Source: Hyphomicrobiales bacterium (lineage in GTDB: Bacteria; Pseudomonadota; Alphaproteobacteria; Rhizobiales; Beijerinckiaceae). From it: 19,461 nucleotides of DNA. The notes under the pieces are model-generated. The model was not told the DNA's origin and did not search any database. It saw only the letters and a program-made list of their open reading frames with translations. The DNA lies in NCBI GenBank assembly GCA_015655535.1, contig JAATEW010000237.1, positions 1 to 19,461 of the forward strand. Direction: 5' to 3'. The position numbers and the translations under genes are program-made. Every line of letters begins with the position of its first letter. The stretch's first letter is position 1. This document shows positions 1 through 6,333 of the stretch, piece after piece.

Positions 1-2
1 CG

Positions 3-1460
3 GGCTCGGTCTATCAGGTCGAAGTGAATAGCGCGGGCCAGTCCGACCTGATCGCGGCCACCGGCCATGCGACATTGGCTGGCGGCACGGTGCAAGTGTC
101 GGCCCAGGTAGGCAATTACGGCCCGCAGACCCGATATACGATCCTGACCTCAGCCGCAGGAGTGACGGGTACGTTTTCAAACGTCACCAGCAATTTCGCA
201 TTTCTGACGCCGACGCTCAGCTACGATGCCGACGACGTTTTTCTCATCCTCAATCGCAATGCTGTGCTCTTCGTGAGCCAAGCACAGACCCGCAATCAGG
301 CTGGCGTCGCTGCAGCGCTCGATGCGAGCCCGACCGGCAGTTCTTTGGTCATGGCGGTGGCCGGGCAGACCACGGCAGGCGCGCGCCAGGCTTTCGATGC
401 GCTCTCAGGCGAGATTCACGCAAGCGTCGCGACCACGCTCGTGGATGATAGCATCTTCGTGCGGGAGGCCGTGCTTGGCCGGTTGCGCCAGGCATCCTTT
501 ACAGGGACGCCAGGGCCGATGGCGGCACTCGGCTTGGGCGGCCCGGCGTTGGCTTACGCGGAGCCGGTGGCAGACGCCGACAATATCCCCTTTCCGATCA
601 AAATGCCCGCCCCCGCCATAGCGCTGGCTCCCGATCTCACCTGGTGGTCGCAGGGGACGAGCGCGTGGGGCCGGATCGGCGGCGACGGCAATGCCGCCAG
701 CGTGCAGCGCGATCTGGCCGGCTATTTCACCGGCGTCGATCGCCGGTTCGGCGACAATTGGCTGGCGGGCATTGCCAGCGGCTATACCAATTCCAGCGTC
801 GGCGTCAGCGCGCGTGCGAGTTCGGCGAATATCGATACGGTCCATCTCGCCGCCTATGCAACCGCGAATTACGGCGCCTTCAATTTCCGCTCGGGCGCTG
901 CCGGGTCCTGGAGTTCCATCGACACGGCCCGCTCGATCCTGTTTCCAGGTTTCGCCGAAAATGCAACGGCGAGTTCCGGCGCGGGCCTCGGCCAGGTCTT
1001 CGGCGAAGTCGGTTATGCGAGAGCCTTCGGCGTTGTCGCGGCCGAGCCCTTTGCCGGGTTTGCCTATGTGCATCTCAACACGAATGGTTTTACGGAATCC
1101 GGCCAGACGGCGGCGCTCACCGGTTCCAACATCACCGAAAATATCGGCTATTCGTCGCTCGGCCTCCGGCTGGCGACGCGGTTCGCGCTGGACAATGGAA
1201 TGGCCCTGGCACCGCATGTCTCGGCCTATTGGCAGCACGCTTTCGGCGATCTGACTCCCGCCGCCTCGCTCGCCTTCTTGAGCACGGGCACATCGTTTAC
1301 GACAGCCGGTGTCCCGATCACCCGCAATGCCGCCGTTATCGACAGCGGGCTCGACCTCGAGCTGACGCCGAACGCCAAGATCGGCGTGTCCTACTTCGGC
1401 CAGCTCGACACCCATCTCCAAGACCACGCCGTGAAGGGCAATTTCACCTGGCGATTCTGA
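3..1460 (+). CDS. Autotransporter C-terminal part with outer-membrane beta-barrel (5' partial)
   Basis: The reading frame is open through the left edge, so the N-terminus, signal peptide and most of the passenger are outside the window. The first visible residues (GSVYQVEVNSAGQSDLI, then GTV-type strands) are the usual end of a beta-helical passenger. A helical linker follows (around 'SGEIHASVATTLVDDSIFVREAVL'-like residues 128-150), then a proline/alanine-rich stretch. From about residue 205 (WWSQGTSAWGRIGG) to the end there is a roughly 275-residue type V autotransporter barrel with alternating amphipathic strands. The protein ends in WRF; a terminal aromatic residue is typical of Bam-assembled outer-membrane proteins. 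By family knowledge the barrel sits in the outer membrane and exports or anchors the passenger. The passenger function cannot be judged. The next gene is convergent and I see no clear intrinsic terminator in 1461-1591. Confidence 0.9.
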   Translation, partial: GSVYQVEVNSAGQSDLIAATGHATLAGGTVQVSAQVGNYGPQTRYTILTSAAGVTGTFSNVTSNFAFLTPTLSYDADDVFLILNRNAVLFVSQAQTRNQAGVAAALDASPTGSSLVMAVAGQTTAGARQAFDALSGEIHASVATTLVDDSIFVREAVLGRLRQASFTGTPGPMAALGLGGPALAYAEPVADADNIPFPIKMPAPAIALAPDLTWWSQGTSAWGRIGGDGNAASVQRDLAGYFTGVDRRFGDNWLAGIASGYTNSSVGVSARASSANIDTVHLAAYATANYGAFNFRSGAAGSWSSIDTARSILFPGFAENATASSGAGLGQVFGEVGYARAFGVVAAEPFAGFAYVHLNTNGFTESGQTAALTGSNITENIGYSSLGLRLATRFALDNGMALAPHVSAYWQHAFGDLTPAASLAFLSTGTSFTTAGVPITRNAAVIDSGLDLELTPNAKIGVSYFGQLDTHLQDHAVKGNFTWRF

Positions 1461-1591
1461 CCGGCGCGCCGCCATGTCGCCGCGGCCCGGCATACCCCGA
1501 TCGCAAGCAGCAGCGGCAGATCGCCGGCTTTGAAGAGCTGGCGCGGTCGCGACGGCCTGGCCCGAAATGACCTGCATGCGCAAGGCGTTTG

Positions 1592-2056
1592 TCACAGCGC
1601 GGCGGCGCGCTTTGCCTCCGGCTTCTCCCCGCTCAAACGGTCTTGCCAGCGCGCCATAAAGGCATCGCATGAGGCTTGGTCGGTAAAGACGACGTCGGCA
1701 TACCACTCGACCGTCTGAATATCGCCGTCCCAAGCGCGATTTTCCTGATGCCACAGAAAGGACGGCCAAGCCTTATTGCGATAGGCGGGGCTTGCCGGAT
1801 AATCCGGCGGATGCAGCGATGGGCGGCCCAAGAGCTCGCTCATCCATTGCATGATCTCGGGCAGAAACGTGCAGCCGAAGAATATGCCGTGGCGCTGAAC
1901 CCGATGCACATCACGCAGCACATATTGCTGAATCCAGGCCAAAGAGGGCGGCTGATCGATCTCGCGAAACTCCCGCAGCACCAGAAGCCGGAAACCGCGA
2001 TCCAGGAGTTGCGCTGGAATGGCCCGGACATCACCAGGCGTTTCGTGTCTGTGCAT
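1592..2056 (-). CDS. Hypothetical protein, 154 aa, downstream of the ammonia-lyase
   Basis: I do not recognise this protein. It begins 38 nt after the ammonia-lyase stop, on the same strand, with a weak AGGGAT-like ribosome site before the ATG, so co-transcription is likely. It is soluble, with no signal peptide or membrane segment. It is rich in aromatic residues, especially Trp and Tyr, in its middle (FFGCTFLPEIMQWM, PSFLWHQENRAW, VEWYADVVF), and has a low-complexity Ala/Lys-rich tail (EAKRAAAL). The C-terminal half (TVEWYADVVFTDQASCDAFMARWQDRL) looks like a beta-strand followed by a helix, as in small alpha/beta folds. Its role may be linked to the lyase, but that rests only on position. 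Confidence 0.7.
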   Translation of the reverse strand: MHRHETPGDVRAIPAQLLDRGFRLLVLREFREIDQPPSLAWIQQYVLRDVHRVQRHGIFFGCTFLPEIMQWMSELLGRPSLHPPDYPASPAYRNKAWPSFLWHQENRAWDGDIQTVEWYADVVFTDQASCDAFMARWQDRLSGEKPEAKRAAAL

Positions 2057-2094
2057 GGTGATCCCTGAAGAAAGCCCGGCGCCGCTATAGGCTT

Positions 2095-3612
2095 TTAACT
2101 CCCGCCCTTCAACATTTGGCTCATGTCCGCGAGGCGTTCGGAGAGCGCCGCGTCGGTTTGAAAGATTGGCGCGATCTCGCGCCGCCGTGCGATCAGCGCG
2201 CGCGACCGTGACGACAGGCGCGCTCCGGCACCTGCCGCCTCCACACCCTGCGAGAGAGCGACAGCGAGGATCGCGGCAATGTCGAACGCATTGTCGAGCA
2301 CCTGCAGCACCATCCAGCCCGCATTCGCACCCATGCTGACGACATCCTGATTGTCCTTATTGCTCGGGATCGTATGCAGGCTCATTGGAAAGGCGAGCGA
2401 CTGGTTTTCGGCCGCCGCCGAGGTCGCGGTAAATTGCGCGCCCTGCAAGCCCAATTCGACGCCGAGCCGGCCGAGATTGAGGAAGGGCGGCAGTGTTCCA
2501 TTGATTGAATCATTCAGCAGAAGATTCAGTTGCCGTTCCATCAGAAGCGAGCATTTGACTATTGCGATCTTCAGCACGTCCAAGGCGAGCGCCACCGGCT
2601 CGCCATGAAAATTGCCGCCATGCAACGCCGCGCCCGTCTCGGGATCAAAAACCGGATTGTCGGAGACGGAATTGAGTTCGTTGACGATACCCCGCTCGGC
2701 GAAGGCAAGCGCCTCATACATGGGCCCCAGAATCTGCGGCGCGCAGCGAATGGAATAAGGCGCCTGCAATTGTTTTTCCGCGCGGCCGGACTCAAGACCA
2801 TCCGCATCCGCCAGATGGTCCCGCATATGCCGCGCGACATCGCTCTGCGCTGCGTGGCGTTTCGCGTAATGCAGCGCTGCAGCGTAAGGCTCCATGCTGG
2901 CGCCCAAGATTTCGACCAGAATGCAGCTCTGATCGACCGCGCCGTCGAGAAGGCGGCGCGCATAAGCGCAAGCCTGCGCACCCATGGCCGTCATGGCGGA
3001 AGTGCCATTCACCAGAGCGAGCCCGTCGCGAAATTCGAGGCGGAGCGGTTGGAGCCCGGCAAGCCCATAGGCTTCCTGCGTGGGCAACTTTTGATCCTTG
3101 AACCAGCACTGGCCTTCGCCGATGACAAGGAGGCCGAGGTGCGCAAGCTGCACAAGATCGCCGCTCGCGCCGACGCCGCCCTTGCGCGGAATGAAAGGCG
3201 CGAGGCCGGCATTGAACAGGCGCGCCATATGCGCCGCGACTTCGCCGCGCACGGCGGAGCGATTGCCGACGAGCGATTTGAGACGCGCGAGCATCACGCC
3301 CCTGGAAAGCTCCGTCGAAAGCGGCTCGCCCATGCCCGCGGCATGGCTGCGGATGAGATTATATTGCAGGTCGAGCGCGGCCTCGGGCGAGACGGCGACC
3401 GTGACCATCGGGCCCAGTCCCGTGGAAAAGCCGTAGAGATCGGCGTGGACCGCCTCGCGCTTCGCGGCTTCGAAAGCCGCATCCATCCGGCTGAGCGTCG
3501 CGGCGTCGATCGCAATCGGCGCGGGGCGCGTCATCGCTCGCAGAAAATCGGAAAGGCTGAGCTCTTTTCGATCCGACAGTTCGACAGGGTCCGGAGGGCC
3601 GGACGCCGTCAT
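2095..3612 (-). CDS. Histidine ammonia-lyase-like enzyme (HAL/PAL/TAL family, MIO cofactor)
   Basis: Family members remove ammonia from histidine, phenylalanine or tyrosine to give the unsaturated acid, using an MIO cofactor that forms from an Ala-Ser-Gly triad. Here ASG is at residues 149-151 inside GGVGASGDL. Other landmarks are YGFSTGLG (60-67, catalytic Tyr), NGTSAM (202-207), APYSIRC (284-290), SDNPVF (317-322), HGGNFHGEP (331-339) and NQDVVSMG (421-428). The length of 505 aa is normal for bacterial HAL. The substrate-selecting pair is Ser89-His90 in IRSHAAG, the histidine-type signature; tyrosine enzymes have His-Leu there and phenylalanine enzymes Phe-Leu. NGTSAM and NQDVVSMG instead resemble the aromatic-acid lyases. 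There are no hutU, hutI or hutG neighbours, so a classical histidine-degradation operon is not supported. The ATG is preceded by GGAAGG at good spacing. The family call is firm and the substrate is not. Confidence 0.9.
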   Translation of the reverse strand: MTASGPPDPVELSDRKELSLSDFLRAMTRPAPIAIDAATLSRMDAAFEAAKREAVHADLYGFSTGLGPMVTVAVSPEAALDLQYNLIRSHAAGMGEPLSTELSRGVMLARLKSLVGNRSAVRGEVAAHMARLFNAGLAPFIPRKGGVGASGDLVQLAHLGLLVIGEGQCWFKDQKLPTQEAYGLAGLQPLRLEFRDGLALVNGTSAMTAMGAQACAYARRLLDGAVDQSCILVEILGASMEPYAAALHYAKRHAAQSDVARHMRDHLADADGLESGRAEKQLQAPYSIRCAPQILGPMYEALAFAERGIVNELNSVSDNPVFDPETGAALHGGNFHGEPVALALDVLKIAIVKCSLLMERQLNLLLNDSINGTLPPFLNLGRLGVELGLQGAQFTATSAAAENQSLAFPMSLHTIPSNKDNQDVVSMGANAGWMVLQVLDNAFDIAAILAVALSQGVEAAGAGARLSSRSRALIARRREIAPIFQTDAALSERLADMSQMLKGGS

Positions 3613-3684
3613 GGCGCCATGCCTTCCATCCGCCGCGAGGCCAGATCGAATACGCTAATGGACATGAATGAAGCTGCTCCGTGC

Positions 3685-3716
3685 CGTTTCGTCCCAGGTG
3701 GCGGGACGGGGAAACG
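3685..3716. other. Hairpin between the 68-aa gene and the ammonia-lyase gene
   Basis: CGTTTC-GTCCC (3685-3695) pairs with GGGAC (3703-3707) and GAAACG (3711-3716), leaving a three-base bulge and a loop of about 7 nt. There is no T-run on either side, so it is not a classical intrinsic terminator. It lies in the 174-bp gap 3613-3786, which must also hold any promoter of the lyase gene. It may be a leader or processing structure, or chance. Confidence 0.3.
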
Positions 3717-3786
3717 ACATTATAGCAATAGCTTCATATCCTCGACGCTGTTAAGTGCGCCATTTCGTCAATGCGGTAGAACGGAG

Positions 3787-3993
3787 CTAGGGTGTGGAGA
3801 GCTCGGGTCCCAGCCGCGCGATGCGGCGCGCTCTGTCCCAAACCTCGACCGGGCATCCGTTCATCAGCGACCGGGCAAGTATCAGCGCATGAGCATCGCT
3901 CAAGGCTTCGAGAACGTCGGATTTTTTGATGTGTCCGTCGTCTGCGATATGAAAAAGCCGGTAGGCCGGTAGCGAAAGTGGGTCTTTGAACAT
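3787..3993 (-). CDS. Small conserved-looking hypothetical protein, 68 aa
   Basis: The open frame extends upstream to 4197, but that part crosses a terminator hairpin and reads like noncoding translation. The ATG at 3993 (MFKDPLSLPAYRLFHI) starts a protein with real composition. The pattern is an aromatic N-terminal strand (AYRLFHIADDGHI), an acidic helix (SDVLEALSDAHALILARSL), then a CPVEVWDRARRIARL tail. This resembles small proteins I know as widespread and uncharacterised in Hyphomicrobiales, with a strand-helix-strand layout and an E-[VL]-W-x-x-x-R-x-[IV]-A ending. No function is known to me. It is a single-gene unit upstream of the lyase, 174 bp away. Confidence 0.65.
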   Translation of the reverse strand: MFKDPLSLPAYRLFHIADDGHIKKSDVLEALSDAHALILARSLMNGCPVEVWDRARRIARLGPELSTP

Positions 3994-4160
3994 AGTCGAC
4001 TCGGATGATGATAGATCCGCAGTGCAAGACCGCCATAAAGCGATCCACACCAAAGTCTTGCCGCTCGGGGATGCCAATTCTGAGGTGGCGCTCTCTTTCT
4101 GGCTAAAACCAAACCATCGTTCGCCCCTCAAACGGGGTACGATCACAAAGAATCCATAAG

Positions 4161-4185
4161 AAAAACCCGCCGGCAGACCGGCGGG
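4161..4185 (-). terminator. Rho-independent terminator after the cupin gene
   Basis: CCCGCCGG (4166-4173) and CCGGCGGG (4178-4185) form a perfect 8-bp GC stem with a 4-nt loop. Read on the minus strand, the stem is followed at once by five T residues (4165-4161). It sits 28 bp past the stop codon of the cupin gene, so it should end the flavoprotein-cupin transcript and insulate the small gene downstream. Confidence 0.9.
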
Positions 4186-4213
4186 AGCGTTTGCCAAGGG
4201 TCAGACCGGAGGC

Positions 4214-4732
4214 TCAGACTTCCCGCCAGCCGGGCTTGCTTGGATCGGTCAAATGATAATGAATCGGTCCGATTCCGGTAATGGCGATGATCGCGGGCTC
4301 GGCCGCGCTTTTGATCACGCCGTCGTAATGCGGGGTTTTGGCGACGCGGCGCACAAAGGAGCCCGCCGGAACCGGCACGGTCGCCTCAGGCGCGAAATCC
4401 TCGCCGCTCGCCACATACCACGTCCCGGACACGACGATGCAAAGACGGTCCGTCTCGTAATAATGCGGCGCGCTCATAAAGCCCGGATGCCATCGGATCA
4501 GAATGAAATGTTGGCCCGGCTCGCCGACGGCGCCGACCATATTGGCATGGTCGGCCGTGCCGGGCGGAAAATCATAAAGCGGCTGCCAGGGGATTTTATC
4601 CGGCGGCGTGACGATGGTCATCGTCGGATCGACACCCGCCGCCTGCCCCGCTTCAATCGCAAAGGATGTGGTAGCGGCGGCAAGCAGCGGCGCGATCAAG
4701 AGGTCGCGGCGGTTTGGAATCATATCGCTCAT
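4214..4732 (-). CDS. Tat-exported cupin-domain protein, 172 aa
   Basis: The chosen ATG (4732) has a GAAGGGAAG ribosome site just upstream; an in-frame start 39 nt further up has none. The N-terminus (NRRDLLIAPLLAAATTSFA, residues 7-25) is a signal with twin arginines R8-R9 followed by a hydrophobic stretch, suggesting Tat or possibly Sec export to the periplasm. The rest is a single cupin barrel. A first metal-site motif is PHYYETDR (His90, Glu93) followed by a VVSGTWYV strand, and a later His135 (KTPHYDGV) could be the distal ligand. Cupins of this size may be isomerases, dioxygenases or non-catalytic binders; the substrate cannot be told. It lies 45 bp downstream of the flavoprotein gene, on the same strand. 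Confidence 0.85.
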   Translation of the reverse strand: MSDMIPNRRDLLIAPLLAAATTSFAIEAGQAAGVDPTMTIVTPPDKIPWQPLYDFPPGTADHANMVGAVGEPGQHFILIRWHPGFMSAPHYYETDRLCIVVSGTWYVASGEDFAPEATVPVPAGSFVRRVAKTPHYDGVIKSAAEPAIIAITGIGPIHYHLTDPSKPGWREV

Positions 4733-4777
4733 GAATCTTCCCTTCGGTCTTTGTGGCCGCAGCCCTTTCAAAAGGGA

Positions 4778-6037
4778 TCAGCGGCTCGTTTCGACAAACC
4801 ATCCATATTCGGTTTTTGGCTGCTTTCGATTGTCCAGGTCCCGCCGCAGCCAGTTCAGGACACCCTGCCCGGCGGCGACGCCGGTCGCCATGCAGCCCTG
4901 CAGTAGATAGCCGCCAGTCGGCGCCTCCCAATCCAGCATTTCACCGACCGCGAAGGTGCCAGGCCTGCGCCGCAGCATCAGATGTTCGTCGAGTTCGGTC
5001 AGCGCTATGCCCCCCGCCGTCGAGATCGCGCGCGTCAATGCGAACGGCGCCATCAACCGCAGCGGCAATGATTTGAGCAAGGGCGCGAGAGGTTCGGTTT
5101 CGCCACGGTGCAGTGCCTCCTGCACGAGCCCGACGGCGGCTGGTGACAGGCCAGCGCGCTTGCGCAGAAAATTCGATAAGGAGGCGCCGCCGCGCGGCAC
5201 GGCCAGCCGCTCTGTAAGCGTCTCGAGGCTCACGTCCGGGCAAAGGTCGATATGCAGCAGAGCGGAACCATCGCGCGCGATAGCCTCGCGCAAGACCGCG
5301 GCCAACGCATAGACCGCGCCGCCTTCGATGCCCTTCGCGGTAATTATAAGCTCGCCCTCAATTCTCGATTCCTCAAACGAGAGAGCAGCGCGCTTCAATG
5401 GCGCACCCGCGTGGCGCGCGCTAAAGATGTCCGACCAATCGATCACGAAGCCGCAATTGGCCGGCCGTAGCGGCACGATCTCGACATCGCGCAAGAGCGC
5501 CGTCCAGCCGCCGTCCGTTCCGAGGCGCGGCCAGGAGGCGCCGCCCAAGGCGAGTACGGTCGCATCCGCGGCATGGAAGCTGCCATCCGCGAAGGTGAGC
5601 TTATCCGCATCAAAGCCGGTCCATTGCGCGCGCGTCATGAAGCGCACGCCCATGCCTTCCAGCCGCCGGAGCCAGGCGCGCAGCAGAGGGCTCGCTTTCA
5701 TCGCGCGCGGAAAGACGCGCCCACTGCTGCCCACGAAGGTTTGTTGTCCGAGCCCTTCGCACCACGCGATCAAGGCGCTTGGCGGAAAGGCAGTCAGCAA
5801 AGCCTCCATCCAATCTGCTGCGCCGCCGTAGCGCGCAGGGAAGCGTGTGACAGGTTCCGAATGGGTAAGATTCAAGCCGCCGCGCCCGGCCATCAAGAGC
5901 TTGCGGCCGACGCTCGGCATCCGCTCATAGATGGTTACGGCAACGCCGGCGCGCGCGATGGTCTCGGCGGCCATGAGCCCGGCGGGGCCGCCTCCGATAA
6001 TGGCGATGTTGCGGTTTGACAGCGAGTTGATATCCAT
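4778..6037 (-). CDS. FAD-dependent oxidoreductase of the HI0933/TIGR03862 flavoprotein family
   Basis: The N-terminus carries a dinucleotide-binding Rossmann motif, IAIIGGGPAGLMAAETIARAG (from about residue 11) ending in IYE (the ribose-binding acidic residue). It is followed by the family-typical GRKLLMAGRGGLNLTHSE (about residues 44-61), which defines HI0933-like proteins. The C-terminus holds the second FAD contact, GTFAVGEMLDWEAPTGGYLLQGCMATGVAAG. The length of 419 aa is normal. The family is soluble; many members are annotated only as NAD(P)/FAD-dependent oxidoreductase, and the physiological substrate is not established. It is probably co-transcribed with the cupin gene downstream, and its promoter should lie in 6038-6333, back to back with the GGDEF-EAL gene. 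Confidence 0.88.
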   Translation of the reverse strand: MDINSLSNRNIAIIGGGPAGLMAAETIARAGVAVTIYERMPSVGRKLLMAGRGGLNLTHSEPVTRFPARYGGAADWMEALLTAFPPSALIAWCEGLGQQTFVGSSGRVFPRAMKASPLLRAWLRRLEGMGVRFMTRAQWTGFDADKLTFADGSFHAADATVLALGGASWPRLGTDGGWTALLRDVEIVPLRPANCGFVIDWSDIFSARHAGAPLKRAALSFEESRIEGELIITAKGIEGGAVYALAAVLREAIARDGSALLHIDLCPDVSLETLTERLAVPRGGASLSNFLRKRAGLSPAAVGLVQEALHRGETEPLAPLLKSLPLRLMAPFALTRAISTAGGIALTELDEHLMLRRRPGTFAVGEMLDWEAPTGGYLLQGCMATGVAAGQGVLNWLRRDLDNRKQPKTEYGWFVETSR

Positions 6038-6333
6038 TGCTCCTTACGAACGGCCAAACATAATCCGAAGCTTAAACTGAAGAGCGGTTAACGAAACTTG
6101 GCTTGGGCTAGAGGCTTGATGTTTCAGCTTCCCCCGCCAAGCTTAAACTTGTGATGCGTTTTGGTCCCGCGTGCCAGCCAACAAGTTTAACGATAGCGGA
6201 AGCAAATTCGTAACGAAACAGCGTGATACCCGCACGAACTGTTTCGGGCCGACCACAAGATCGGTTCTTATAATTTAGAGCGGGATGAGGAAAACCGGTT
6301 CCCATTTTTCCTTATCCGCTCTAGGGGTCCTTT
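6038..6333. promoter_or_regulatory. Divergent intergenic region with several short repeats
   Basis: This 296-bp gap lies between two divergent genes and should carry promoters in both directions. AAGCTTAAACT occurs twice as a direct repeat (6068-6078 and 6139-6149). TTAAACTTGT (6143-6152) and ACAAGTTTAA (6181-6190) form a perfect 10-bp inverted repeat. TAACGAAAC occurs at 6089-6097 and 6211-6219. A REP-like palindrome lies at its right end. I see no convincing coding sequence. Which repeat, if any, binds a regulator is unknown. Confidence 0.5.
6274..6323. repeat. REP-like imperfect palindrome in the leader of the GGDEF-EAL gene
   Basis: TAGAGCGGGATGAGGAAAA (6276-6294) is the near-perfect reverse complement of TTTTTCCTTATCCGCTCTA (6305-6323), with one extra base and one mismatch. 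They flank CCGGTTCCCA. The layout AGAGC...GAAAACCGGTTCCCA...GCTCT is like a dispersed palindromic repeat that I recall from many Hyphomicrobiales genomes. It ends only 10 bp before the ATG, so it should be transcribed and could fold over or near the ribosome site (AGGGG, 6323-6327). Confidence 0.7.

Noticed and set aside
405..1769. A 454-codon open frame on the minus strand opposite the autotransporter
   Set aside because: It is antisense to a clear beta-barrel gene, its product is Arg/Gly-rich low complexity typical of GC-rich shadow frames, and it has no recognisable domain.
2530..3972. A 480-codon plus-strand frame opposite the ammonia-lyase
   Set aside because: Antisense to a gene with all family motifs; the product is an Arg/Ala-rich shadow.
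3994..4197. N-terminal extension of the 68-aa small protein to 136 aa
   Set aside because: It would be translated through the intrinsic terminator of the cupin gene and has unrelated composition; the start at 3993 is more credible.
6160..6185. TGGCACG on the minus strand as a possible sigma-54 promoter
   Set aside because: The required TTGC element at the proper spacing is missing.
6108..6305. A 65-codon minus-strand frame in the intergenic region
   Set aside because: It begins inside the REP-like palindrome, has no ribosome site and shows no protein-like pattern.
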